Positions 17,227-25,174 of a DNA stretch of 64,000 nucleotides are shown here, piece by piece. The stretch covers positions 1,550,001 to 1,614,000 of the forward strand of contig NC_010794.1 in assembly GCF_000019665.1 (NCBI RefSeq), read 5' to 3'. Every line of letters begins with the position of its first letter. Positions within the stretch are counted from its first letter, which is position 1. The notes beneath the pieces were generated by a model that did no database searches, was not told the DNA's origin, and saw nothing but the letters and a program-made list of their open reading frames with translations. The DNA is from Methylacidiphilum infernorum V4 (GTDB lineage: Bacteria > Verrucomicrobiota > Verrucomicrobiia > Methylacidiphilales > Methylacidiphilaceae). The position numbers and the translations under genes are program-made.

Positions 17227-18954
17227 ATGCCATCCCCTGTTGAACTGATTAAGGCGAAGAGCCGGGCCCTGCGCGGAGCCCTTTTAGAAACTCTAAAAAA
17301 GGCATCCGAAACCCATTTTTCAGAAGAGGATGCCCAAGTCCTTAAATTTCATGGCTGCTACCAGCAGGATAACCGCGATTTAAGAAATGAAAGAAAAAAG
17401 CTCGGTTTAGACAAGGCATGGATCTTCATGGTTCGCACCAAATGCCCGGGTGGAGCCATGACGGCTTCCCAGTATCTTTCGTTGGATAGGTTGAGCGATG
17501 CCGTAGGTAATGGAACCCTTAGGATTACAACCCGACAAGGAATCCAGCTACACGGGGTGATTTTTGGAGGACTGCGCCGGTGCATTTCTTCGATCGTCGC
17601 TTCGGGAATCCATACATGGGGGGCTTGTGGGGATGTAGTCAGGAATGTCGTGGCTCCTCCTTCCCCTATAAAAGATGGCGTGCATGACCAGGTCCAGCAA
17701 CTGGCGCTCTCGATCAGCAACCTTTTCCTTTCAAAAAGCAAGGCTTACTCCGAAATATGGATCAACAACATCCCTGTTGAATATGAACAGGATACAGCCG
17801 ATCAGGCCGAAGAAGAACCGATCTACGGAAAGGTTTACCTTCCGAGGAAATTTAAAATCGGCTTTGTCATTCCTCCCAGTAATGACGTGGATATTTATTC
17901 TCAAGACCTTGGATTTGTGGCCCACGTTTCGAGCAACAAAATCGAAGGCTTTACGGTTCTAGTGGGAGGCAGCCACGGGATGACCCATGGACTGGTCAAA
18001 ACCTATCCAAAGCTAGCCGTTCCCCTCTTTTATATCCCCCTAGAAAAGACGGCTGAAACGGCTATCGCCATAGTTCAAACCCAGAGAGATTTCGGCAATA
18101 GGGAAGATCGGAAACGGGCAAGGCTTAAATACCTTATCGACGAAAGGGGCATCGATTGGTTTCGTTCCGAAGTCGGCAGCAGGCTTTCTTTTTCCCCGGA
18201 ACCTCCCAAGCCCTTTTCTTTCTCCAGTGTTTCTGACAGGTTGGGATGGCATTCCCAGGGGGATGGAAAATACTTCCTGGGTATAAGAATCGAAAACGGC
18301 CGCATCGCTGACTTTCCTTCGTTGCCTCTAAGAACCGTTCTCCGCCATATCGTCGAAGATTACCAGCCAGGCATTCGGCTTACTCCCAACGCCAATATCC
18401 TTTTGTGTGACCTCGGCGAGGATAAAAAAGAACAAATAACGAAAGTTCTGAGCCAAAACCGCATTTTTCCCGTAGCTTTGAAAACCGTTTCACGCAACTT
18501 TGCTCATGCTTGCGTGGCCTTACCGACCTGCGGTCTTGCCCTTGCCGAAAGCGAAAGGGTCTTTCCCCAAATCATGGACAAAATAGAAGAAATTCTCGTA
18601 GAACTGGGTTTAAGCAAAGAGGAAATCCTCATCCGAATGAGCGGCTGTCCCAATGGATGTTCACGGCCTTACAATGCGGATATCGCCTTTGTGGGGAGAG
18701 CACCCAATCGCTATGCCCTTTATATCGGGGGTTCCATAGCGGGAGACAGGTTGGCCAGCTTACAAAAAAGGGTCGTGGAACTGGACGAAATTCCTTCCGT
18801 GGTCCGCGAGTACTTGGAAGACTTTGTCCGCAACCGAAGGCATGAAGAATCATTCAGCCATTATTGGCACCGGATGAATCCCGGTTGTGAGCAGCCAACC
18901 CCCGGTCAATTTCACCAGGAACAGCTTTCTTTTCAGGCAAAAAACTCCACTTAA
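17227..18954 (+). CDS. cysI: Siroheme sulfite reductase, hemoprotein subunit
   Basis: Six-electron reduction of sulfite to sulfide for cysteine synthesis, using a siroheme coupled to a [4Fe-4S] cluster. The cluster ligands are visible as ACVALPTCGLALAESER (Cys-x5-Cys, about residues 428-434) and SGCPNGCSRPY (Cys-x3-Cys, about 473-477). This CVALPTCGLA form is that of CysI rather than nitrite reductase. N-terminal motifs RTKCPGGAM and RITTRQGIQLHG also fit. 575 residues, the CysI length. No cysJ or ferredoxin gene is in the window, so the electron donor is unknown. Upstream is a box shared with the GntR gene, which suggests control by that regulator. Confidence 0.93.
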   Translation: MPSPVELIKAKSRALRGALLETLKKASETHFSEEDAQVLKFHGCYQQDNRDLRNERKKLGLDKAWIFMVRTKCPGGAMTASQYLSLDRLSDAVGNGTLRITTRQGIQLHGVIFGGLRRCISSIVASGIHTWGACGDVVRNVVAPPSPIKDGVHDQVQQLALSISNLFLSKSKAYSEIWINNIPVEYEQDTADQAEEEPIYGKVYLPRKFKIGFVIPPSNDVDIYSQDLGFVAHVSSNKIEGFTVLVGGSHGMTHGLVKTYPKLAVPLFYIPLEKTAETAIAIVQTQRDFGNREDRKRARLKYLIDERGIDWFRSEVGSRLSFSPEPPKPFSFSSVSDRLGWHSQGDGKYFLGIRIENGRIADFPSLPLRTVLRHIVEDYQPGIRLTPNANILLCDLGEDKKEQITKVLSQNRIFPVALKTVSRNFAHACVALPTCGLALAESERVFPQIMDKIEEILVELGLSKEEILIRMSGCPNGCSRPYNADIAFVGRAPNRYALYIGGSIAGDRLASLQKRVVELDEIPSVVREYLEDFVRNRRHEESFSHYWHRMNPGCEQPTPGQFHQEQLSFQAKNST

Positions 18955-19002
18955 GTTGTTTTCCATTCTCAAGGACTGGATAGAAAAGGGGAAAACGCGG
19001 GG

Positions 19003-19836
19003 CTACTTTTTGAAGCCCTGGCCGTTTTTGGGAACTTGGACAAAGAGAGGAGAAAATTGCCGCAAAGGCAAAGCCGAAGGGATAGAGGGGTTTTTGGAAG
19101 GATCTCTTTCCAACTCCAGTTCGTAAATTACCCGATCACACCTGTAAAATCGCTTCTGAAAGTATATAGGCTGATCGGATACCGTAAAGGAAGTCCGGTA
19201 AATGGCAAGCACGGCCTGGTTTTCCTTGATCTCCAAATAACCCGCCAGCTCTTTGTCCGCATTCACAGCCTCGATCAAATAGCGTCCACGAACAACAGGA
19301 ATCTTATATTCGCGTTGTAAAATTTGATAAATCGTTTCCTTGCTGAGATCCCGGCCATCAAGAAGCCTTGCATAATAAAGAGGCAGCCAGGTTCTGTCGA
19401 AGGCTATGGGTCTTCCATTTCCAAGCCTTAACCTATCCAACCGCGCACAAACGCTGTGGGGTTCAATGCCCAAGGTGAGAGCAACCTCCTCGGAAGCATT
19501 TTCCTGGGCATAAAAGAGGACTTTTGAAGAAGGCTCTATGCCCGCACCAGAAATATCTTCAGAAAAGTCGGTCAACCGGACCAACCCGTGTCTTACCCTA
19601 TAATCGGCAACAAAAGACCCCAGCCCCTGTTTCCGGTAAATCAGCCCCTCGGATTCCAGGGTCTGAAGGGCTCTTCGGACGGTAATCCGGCTGATGTTAA
19701 AAGTCTTTTGGAGTTCTTTTTCAGAAGGCAACTGTGCACCGATTCCAAGCCTTCCGGAATCGATTTCGCTTCTTATCCATTGGCTTACCACTTCGTGACG
19801 GGGAAGCCGTTGATGACGGGATGAACTATATTGCAT
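19003..19836 (-). CDS. GntR-family transcriptional regulator with UTRA domain (HutC type)
   Basis: 277 residues. The winged helix (about residues 10-75) has LPSEKELQKTFNISRITVRRALQTLESEGLI and then RKQGLGSFVA, textbook GntR/HutC. The rest is a UTRA ligand-binding domain (RLDRLRLGNGRPIAFDRTWLP around the middle, then FYRCDRVIYELEL). UTRA members bind small molecules such as sugar phosphates or urocanate; the effector here is unknown. It converges on cysI, and both genes have the same 15-bp box in front of the start. I infer autoregulation and control of cysI. Confidence 0.92.
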   Translation of the reverse strand: MQYSSSRHQRLPRHEVVSQWIRSEIDSGRLGIGAQLPSEKELQKTFNISRITVRRALQTLESEGLIYRKQGLGSFVADYRVRHGLVRLTDFSEDISGAGIEPSSKVLFYAQENASEEVALTLGIEPHSVCARLDRLRLGNGRPIAFDRTWLPLYYARLLDGRDLSKETIYQILQREYKIPVVRGRYLIEAVNADKELAGYLEIKENQAVLAIYRTSFTVSDQPIYFQKRFYRCDRVIYELELERDPSKNPSIPSALPLRQFSPLFVQVPKNGQGFKK

Positions 19837-19843
19837 TTGTTTT

Positions 19844-19858
19844 TTCTCTATAGATATA
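19844..19858 (-). promoter_or_regulatory. 15-bp box shared with the cysI promoter
   Basis: On the minus strand the sequence TATATCTATAGAGAA lies seven bases upstream of the GntR-gene ATG, the same distance as at cysI. ATAGAG occurs twice here as a direct repeat 13 bases apart. Further upstream (19887-19917), AGAGTAT and ATACCTCT form an imperfect inverted repeat that may be a second half-site. Likely autoregulatory operator; inference only. Confidence 0.5.
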
Positions 19859-19993
19859 CTCTATTTTAAATTTAATCAAAATTTTTTTTCTCATCTAGAG
19901 TATTTGATTATACCTCTAATTACATTTAGGAATAATCTTTTTTAGCGTTTGTTCCTTCCGCCTTTCGTTTATTTTTAGGAACAGGGGTAAAAG

Positions 19994-21007
19994 ATGAATT
20001 TCATCGACCATTACAGTTTTGATTTACCTTCGGAATTGATCGCGCTTGATCCGCTTCCCTCAAGAGATGGCTGTAAATTGATGGTCGTGGATAGGAAAAC
20101 GCAACGTTTTTATCACCACCGCTTTTACGAATTGGCCCTTTTTCTTTCCAAGGAAGACCTTCTAGTCCTTAACAATTCCAAGGTTATTCCCGCCTTCTTT
20201 CAATCAGCCGATGAAAAAACGACTTTCCTTTTCGTTCAATCCCTCGATCCCCTTCATTGGAAGGTGATGGCTTCCCCCGGAAAGCATCTCAAGATGGGTT
20301 CTATTATCCCTATCAAATGTCCAACGCAAAATCCGAATTCTCCCATCACCGCACGCCTCAGCTCCAAGCTGCAAAGCGCTTACTATGTCCTTGAATTCGA
20401 CGAGGAACCCAAGCTTGAATGGCTTGGCCTTCCTCCCTTACCTCCCTACATCAGGAAGCTGAGGAAAAAGAAAAACCGGGTTGAGATCGAACAAAAGGAC
20501 AGAGAATATTACCAGACGGTCTTTGCGCAACATCCAGGATCCATTGCCGCTCCTACGGCTGGATTGCACTTTTCAAAAGAAATGCTGGAACAGTTTTCAA
20601 CCGCTTTCATTACCCTACACGTGGGTCCGGGTACGTTTCGGCCCCTTTCTACCGAACAGCTTGCAACGGGAAGGCTGGAAGCCGAATACTATTCCATCGA
20701 TTCCAGCCTCAAAGAAAAGTATAAGCCCGGAAGACGCATCGTCGCCGTAGGGACGACCGTCGTCCGCGTCTTAGAAACTATCAAAAACCTAGAGCCCCAA
20801 CAAGGCTGGACCGATCTCTTTATCTTTCCTCCCTTTACCTTTAAAAGGACCAATGCCTTGATCACGAACTTCCATCTGCCTAGATCAAGCTTGTTCCTGT
20901 TAACCTGCGCCTTTGCCGGGACCGAGCTGCTTAAAAAAGCCTACGCAGAAGCCATCCAAAAATCCTACCGCTTCTACAGTTATGGAGATGCGATGCTTAT
21001 CATTTAA
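19994..21007 (+). CDS. queA: tRNA preQ1(34) S-adenosylmethionine ribosyltransferase-isomerase
   Basis: Transfers and isomerises the ribose of S-adenosylmethionine onto preQ1 in tRNA, giving epoxyqueuosine. Clear signatures: FDLPSELIALDPLPSRDGCKLMV at the N-terminus (family form ELIAxxPxxxRDxxRLLV), VLNNSKVIPA, the APTAGLHFS segment, HVGPGTFRPL and the C-terminal ITNFHLPRSSLFLLTCAF, then YRFYSYGDAMLI. 337 residues. Other queuosine genes are not in the window. Stands alone, between the GntR gene (divergent) and tRNA-Arg. Confidence 0.95.
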   Translation: MNFIDHYSFDLPSELIALDPLPSRDGCKLMVVDRKTQRFYHHRFYELALFLSKEDLLVLNNSKVIPAFFQSADEKTTFLFVQSLDPLHWKVMASPGKHLKMGSIIPIKCPTQNPNSPITARLSSKLQSAYYVLEFDEEPKLEWLGLPPLPPYIRKLRKKKNRVEIEQKDREYYQTVFAQHPGSIAAPTAGLHFSKEMLEQFSTAFITLHVGPGTFRPLSTEQLATGRLEAEYYSIDSSLKEKYKPGRRIVAVGTTVVRVLETIKNLEPQQGWTDLFIFPPFTFKRTNALITNFHLPRSSLFLLTCAFAGTELLKKAYAEAIQKSYRFYSYGDAMLII

Positions 21008-21148
21008 AACGAAGGCCAACAAGCTAAAACTCCCGACTCGATGAACGAGGGCAAAAGGCTTCTAAAAAACATGGCCGACAAGCAAGAAATGATTTACTGT
21101 TTTTACAAATTCCCCTATTCACACATATAATATACAAATGAGCAAAAA

Positions 21149-21225
21149 GGTCCCGTAGCTCAGAAGGATAGAGCAGCGCTTTCCTAAAGCGCGGGTCGGC
21201 GGTTCGAATCCGCCCGGGACTACCA
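21149..21225 (+). tRNA. tRNA-Arg (anticodon CCT)
   Basis: Full cloverleaf: acceptor GGTCCCG / CGGGACT (with a terminal G-U), D-arm GCTC...GAGC, anticodon stem GCGCT / AGCGC with loop TTCCTAA (anticodon CCT), T-arm GGCGG TTCGAAT CCGCC. The discriminator A and CCA are encoded (21222-21225). It reads AGG codons. A fifth-base variable loop fits a class I tRNA. Confidence 0.96.
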
Positions 21226-21291
21226 AGAAAACCCAGGACTTGATTCCTTGTCCATTTAAAGAGGCTCACAAAAAGAACATCCCTTCAACGG

Positions 21292-22167
21292 TTAGGAACT
21301 CAGCCTTTTTCTATGCATCAGCTGCCAGATCATCGGGGTAAAAATCAGTTCGATGGCTAGGGGCATTTTCGATCCCGGGCAGACGATCGTATTGGGCCTA
21401 GACATAAAGGAATCCTTGAGCATCGACAAAAGATAAGGAAAATCGATCCCCTTGGGATTACGGAACCGGATCACAAGCATGCTTTCATCCGGAGAAGGAA
21501 TATCCCGGGCGATAAAAGGATTCGATGTATCCACAATGGGAACCCTTTGGAAGTTTACCGCGGTGTGGGAAAACTGAGGGCAGATATAGTTCACGTAATC
21601 AGGCATTCTCCGCAAAATGGTATGAACGACATCTTCATGAGCATATCCCCTTTCCTTTTTATCCCGATGGAGCTTTTGTATCCATTCCAAGTTTATTATG
21701 GGGACAATACCGATCGGCAGATCGGTATACTGCACCACGTTAACTTTATCCGTAACCAGGGCTCCATGCAGACCTTCATAAAAAAGCAAGTCCGTCCCCT
21801 CGGGAATTTCCTGCCAGGGAGTAAATGTACCCGGCTTTTGCCCGTAGGGAGCCGCTTCTTCTTCATTATGCAAATACTTGCGGTATTTTCCCCTTCCGGT
21901 TTCTCCGTATTCTTTAAAAAGGGCTTCGAGTTCTTCAAAAAGGTTGGCTTCCGGTCCAAAATGGCTGAAATGGGGATTGCCTTTCTTTTCCATTTCTTCC
22001 ATTTTCGCCCGCATCTCTTGGCGGTCGTACCGATGAAAGGCATCGCCTTCGATAATAAAAGCATTAATTTTTTCCCGGCGAAAAATATGTTGAAAAGCTA
22101 CCTTGACGGTAGTCGTTCCTGCACCGGAAGAACCCGTGATGGAAATGATGGGATGTTTAGCAGACAT
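21292..22167 (-). CDS. prk: Phosphoribulokinase
   Basis: Makes ribulose-1,5-bisphosphate from ribulose-5-phosphate with ATP, a reaction unique to the Calvin cycle. The P-loop is GSSGAGTTTV (residues about 12-21), followed by EGDAFHRYDR and the FSHFGPEANLFEELE segment. FYEGLHGAL and HRDKKERGY are further family motifs. At 291 residues it is the short bacterial class I (proteobacterial) type, lacking the redox-regulated plant cysteine loop. It starts 18 bases after fbp on the same strand, an autotrophy pair. Rubisco genes are not in the window. Confidence 0.96.
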   Translation of the reverse strand: MSAKHPIISITGSSGAGTTTVKVAFQHIFRREKINAFIIEGDAFHRYDRQEMRAKMEEMEKKGNPHFSHFGPEANLFEELEALFKEYGETGRGKYRKYLHNEEEAAPYGQKPGTFTPWQEIPEGTDLLFYEGLHGALVTDKVNVVQYTDLPIGIVPIINLEWIQKLHRDKKERGYAHEDVVHTILRRMPDYVNYICPQFSHTAVNFQRVPIVDTSNPFIARDIPSPDESMLVIRFRNPKGIDFPYLLSMLKDSFMSRPNTIVCPGSKMPLAIELIFTPMIWQLMHRKRLSS

Positions 22168-22185
22168 AAGCCTTTTTGTTCTCAG

Positions 22186-23256
22186 TTAGGGGTTTCTAAA
22201 AAGGGATCGGGTGGAAAAAAGGGGAGATTCAAATTCCTCTTGTTTGCCGCTGTCGTAATCATTGTGGTAGCGGTTGAGCAGTTCAACCTCTTCCTTGGAT
22301 CCTAGGATAACGGCTATACGCTGGTGAAGACTCCTTGGAACGATGTCTAGGATCGATTCCCTGCCCGTAGAAATCATGCCCCCGGCTTGCTCGACAATGA
22401 AGCCCATGGGATTGGCCTCGTAAAGCAATCGCAGCCTTCCCGGTTTTGAAAGATCCTTGGTATCCCTGGGATACATGAAGAGCCCACCTCGAATAAGGAT
22501 GCGATAAACTTCAGCGACCATAGAGGCTATCCAACGCATGTTGAAATCTTTTCCCCTCGGGCCAGTTTTCCCTTTTATGCATTCTTCGACGTAACGACGG
22601 ACGGGGGGCTCCCAAAATCTCTCATTGGAAGCATTGATCGCAAACTCCTTGGTCGATGGAGTTATACGCATGTCGGGATGGGTAAGAGTAAAGATGCCTA
22701 CTTCCCGGTCCAGGGTAAAGCCGTGTACCCCGTTGCCCAAGGTTAAAATAAACATCACGCTGGGCCCGTAGAGGGTAAAACCCGCCGCCAGCTGTTCTCT
22801 GCCCGGCCTCAAAAAATGCTTTTCTTCCAACGGCTCCCCGGATTCCGGGGCCTTCAAAACCGAGAAAATTGACCCCACGGTAAGATTCACGTCCAAATTA
22901 GAAGAACCATCCAAAGGATCATAAATCAGCAAGTATTTTCCCCGCCTATGCTCGGGAGGAATGATGTAGGGACTTTCCATTTCTTCAGACACCATGCCCT
23001 GCAACTGGTCTCCCTGTTCGCAAATCTTCAGGAAAATTTCATTGGCGATAACATCTAAAGGTTTCTGTTCCTCTCCCTGGACATTAATCGTTACGTTGAC
23101 TTCTTGGGAGATGAGCTTCCCCTTAGAGACGGCTGCAGCCACGTACTTGCAGGCACTTTCAATATCGTTGATCAACGAACCAAGATCAGGATCAATAACC
23201 CCTTTCTTGCGCTGTTCCAATAAAAACTTGCTTAAGGTCATTCGGTGATAACTCAT
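22186..23256 (-). CDS. fbp: Class I fructose-1,6-bisphosphatase
   Basis: Hydrolyses fructose-1,6-bisphosphate to fructose-6-phosphate, in gluconeogenesis and the Calvin cycle. The metal-binding motif YDPLDGSSNLDVN is plain (about residues 111-123). Other class I marks are EEMESPYIIPPE, GFTLYGPSVMFILT, RWIASMVAEVYRIL and the C-terminal GRLRLLYEANPMGFIVEQAGG. 356 residues. The C-terminal tail is acidic and extends past the usual end. Co-directional with prk immediately downstream, so probably dedicated to carbon fixation. Confidence 0.96.
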   Translation of the reverse strand: MSYHRMTLSKFLLEQRKKGVIDPDLGSLINDIESACKYVAAAVSKGKLISQEVNVTINVQGEEQKPLDVIANEIFLKICEQGDQLQGMVSEEMESPYIIPPEHRRGKYLLIYDPLDGSSNLDVNLTVGSIFSVLKAPESGEPLEEKHFLRPGREQLAAGFTLYGPSVMFILTLGNGVHGFTLDREVGIFTLTHPDMRITPSTKEFAINASNERFWEPPVRRYVEECIKGKTGPRGKDFNMRWIASMVAEVYRILIRGGLFMYPRDTKDLSKPGRLRLLYEANPMGFIVEQAGGMISTGRESILDIVPRSLHQRIAVILGSKEEVELLNRYHNDYDSGKQEEFESPLFSTRSLFRNP

Positions 23257-23582
23257 AGCTATAAAATAATCCTTTTTTTCTCTATTTTAAGATCTTTCCC
23301 ACAAGCAATGCTAAAAATTAAAAAACTTTTTTTCAATAAAACTAAGCTTAAAATCACCCCTTCTTAATCATCCCGAGAAAAAAATTGAATCGCCGAAAAT
23401 TTTCCCTATTATTTCTTGTCATTACATACTTCCTCCTGTATGACCAAAATCGATCGTTTCCTTTTATGTCATAATAAAAAATCTGTACATAATTGTCGCC
23501 TACTTCTTATAAAAACTTTAAAAATAACTTCAAAGAGTTCATCAAGGATAATGCGATAAAACTTTGAAGCGCGGATCGGGTC
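23257..23582. promoter_or_regulatory. AT-rich divergent promoter region (fbp / tolC-like)
   Basis: The 326 bases separate the leftward prk-fbp pair from the rightward TolC/RND pair, so promoters for both must lie here. The sequence is AT-rich, with several T and A runs. I cannot place a -35/-10 pair with confidence and I see no clear hairpin or repeat. Confidence 0.4.
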
Positions 23583-25172
23583 ATGGCCAAAAAACTTTTC
23601 TTAATATTCCCTATCCTCTTGGGCTTTTACGGTTTGAATGTCCTCCAGCTTCGATCCGAACCGGCTGATCCCCCAAATGAGCAACCTGCCGGCATGGAAA
23701 GTCCTACAGGGACCCCTCCGGCTTCTCCTCCCGTTGCTCCCGCCCTCTTACCCTCGGAAGGGAAGGACCAGCCTATGGCCGGTTATTCATCTGCCCAAGC
23801 AGAACAGGTGGAACTGGCCTTTAAAAGAAATCAAGCATCCCGCAGTCTCGATGGATTTCGAGGCAAAGGAGGGAAGGCGGTATTCATAGCGGTTTGGAAA
23901 AAAATTCTTGCCCATTACCCTGAGCTCAAGAAGAAGCACGCCAAGCTTTCCGAGGCGATCGCCCAGAAAGCCCTAGCCGAATCCGGTTACTACCCAAGGC
24001 TTTATGGATGGGCCGATACGATCACTTCGGACAATCCGATCCTAGGCTTTATGATGCACCTGACCGAGCGCAATTTCACGGCTCAAGATTTCAATGTCAA
24101 TACCATCAACCATCCCGGGACGGTTTCTAATCAAAATGCAGGACTACTTGCGATTTTCCCGATATTTGACGCCATGCAGACCATCGACTCGGTCAAGGCA
24201 GCCAAGGATGCGATTAAAGCCCGGGAAGAAGAAGAAAAGTACACTCGGATGGAAGCTTCCTTTTTAACGATAGACGCCTGGGTAAGCCTGCTATTTGCCG
24301 ATGCCGAACTCTATAAGGCACTCTCCCAACTGGAATCCTCGAAGACGGATCTTAACGAGGCTTTACAGCTTATGGAACAAGGGCTTGTACTTGGTGCTGA
24401 TTTCTACATGGGCAGATCCTTGGCCGCATCCATAGAACAATCCAAAAATGGGTATCAATCGAGAAAAAAAGTGGCCCTTGTGACTTTAAATACCTTGGCC
24501 GGTACTCCGGCGGAAGCTGAAATTGCCATTCCAAAAAACCTTCCCAAGCCGAAAAAAGTTTCAAAACCGCTCAATGCCTGGGTCCAGGAGGCTATCCTTT
24601 ATCGAGGCGATCTGGCCGCTTTAAGACACCAGATTCAAGTTCAGCATACGGAAGTAAAAAAAGAAAAAGATTCCATTATGCCCAACGTCAACGGGTTTGC
24701 CTCAGGCATGTTGGACAGTGACAACTTTACCACGGGGGGAAGAAGCTACACCGTGGGAGTCCTAGGGACCATGGCCCTATTCGATCCTTCCCGAGATCCA
24801 AGAATTAAAAGGGCAAAAGCCGCTGAAGAACAACTCAGGCATGAAGAAAACGTTTTAAAAGACACCATACAAACCAAGCTGGCTGAAGCGGTAACCGACT
24901 TGGAAAGCGCCTACAGGGATTCAGAAATCCTCTACCGATCCCTCATGGATGCCACCCAATCCATCCTGATGACCAGGGACCTTTACAGGGAAGGACGCAA
25001 AACCATTGCCGATCTCATCCAAGCTCGAGTGTATGGATTGCAGGTAGAAGTGAGTTACCTCGAAAGCGTTGCCCGCTACGAGTCCTCGAAAGCAAAGCTT
25101 TATTTTCTTTCCGGTCAACTAGACGATTATCAAGTGGAAAAATTAGCAAGTGAGCTGGGAGGTGAAGAATAA
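23583..25172 (+). CDS. TolC-family outer-membrane efflux protein
   Basis: 529 residues. An N-terminal signal peptide (FLIFPILLGFYGLNV) is followed by a Pro/Ala-rich linker (about residues 30-70). Two long helical halves with TolC-type heptads come next (ALAESGYYPRLYGWAD, then DSIMPNVNGFASG, the internal duplication). Near the end, LYREGRKTIADLIQARVYGLQVEVSYLES is the family signature. It forms the outer-membrane channel of a tripartite pump with the RND gene two bases downstream. The usual periplasmic adaptor gene is absent from the operon. Confidence 0.85.
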   Translation: MAKKLFLIFPILLGFYGLNVLQLRSEPADPPNEQPAGMESPTGTPPASPPVAPALLPSEGKDQPMAGYSSAQAEQVELAFKRNQASRSLDGFRGKGGKAVFIAVWKKILAHYPELKKKHAKLSEAIAQKALAESGYYPRLYGWADTITSDNPILGFMMHLTERNFTAQDFNVNTINHPGTVSNQNAGLLAIFPIFDAMQTIDSVKAAKDAIKAREEEEKYTRMEASFLTIDAWVSLLFADAELYKALSQLESSKTDLNEALQLMEQGLVLGADFYMGRSLAASIEQSKNGYQSRKKVALVTLNTLAGTPAEAEIAIPKNLPKPKKVSKPLNAWVQEAILYRGDLAALRHQIQVQHTEVKKEKDSIMPNVNGFASGMLDSDNFTTGGRSYTVGVLGTMALFDPSRDPRIKRAKAAEEQLRHEENVLKDTIQTKLAEAVTDLESAYRDSEILYRSLMDATQSILMTRDLYREGRKTIADLIQARVYGLQVEVSYLESVARYESSKAKLYFLSGQLDDYQVEKLASELGGEE

Positions 25173-25174
25173 CC

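Noticed and set aside
21547-22305. 252-codon frame antisense to prk and fbp
   Set aside because: It overlaps two clear enzyme genes on the other strand, has no domain signs and an odd composition. A shadow frame.
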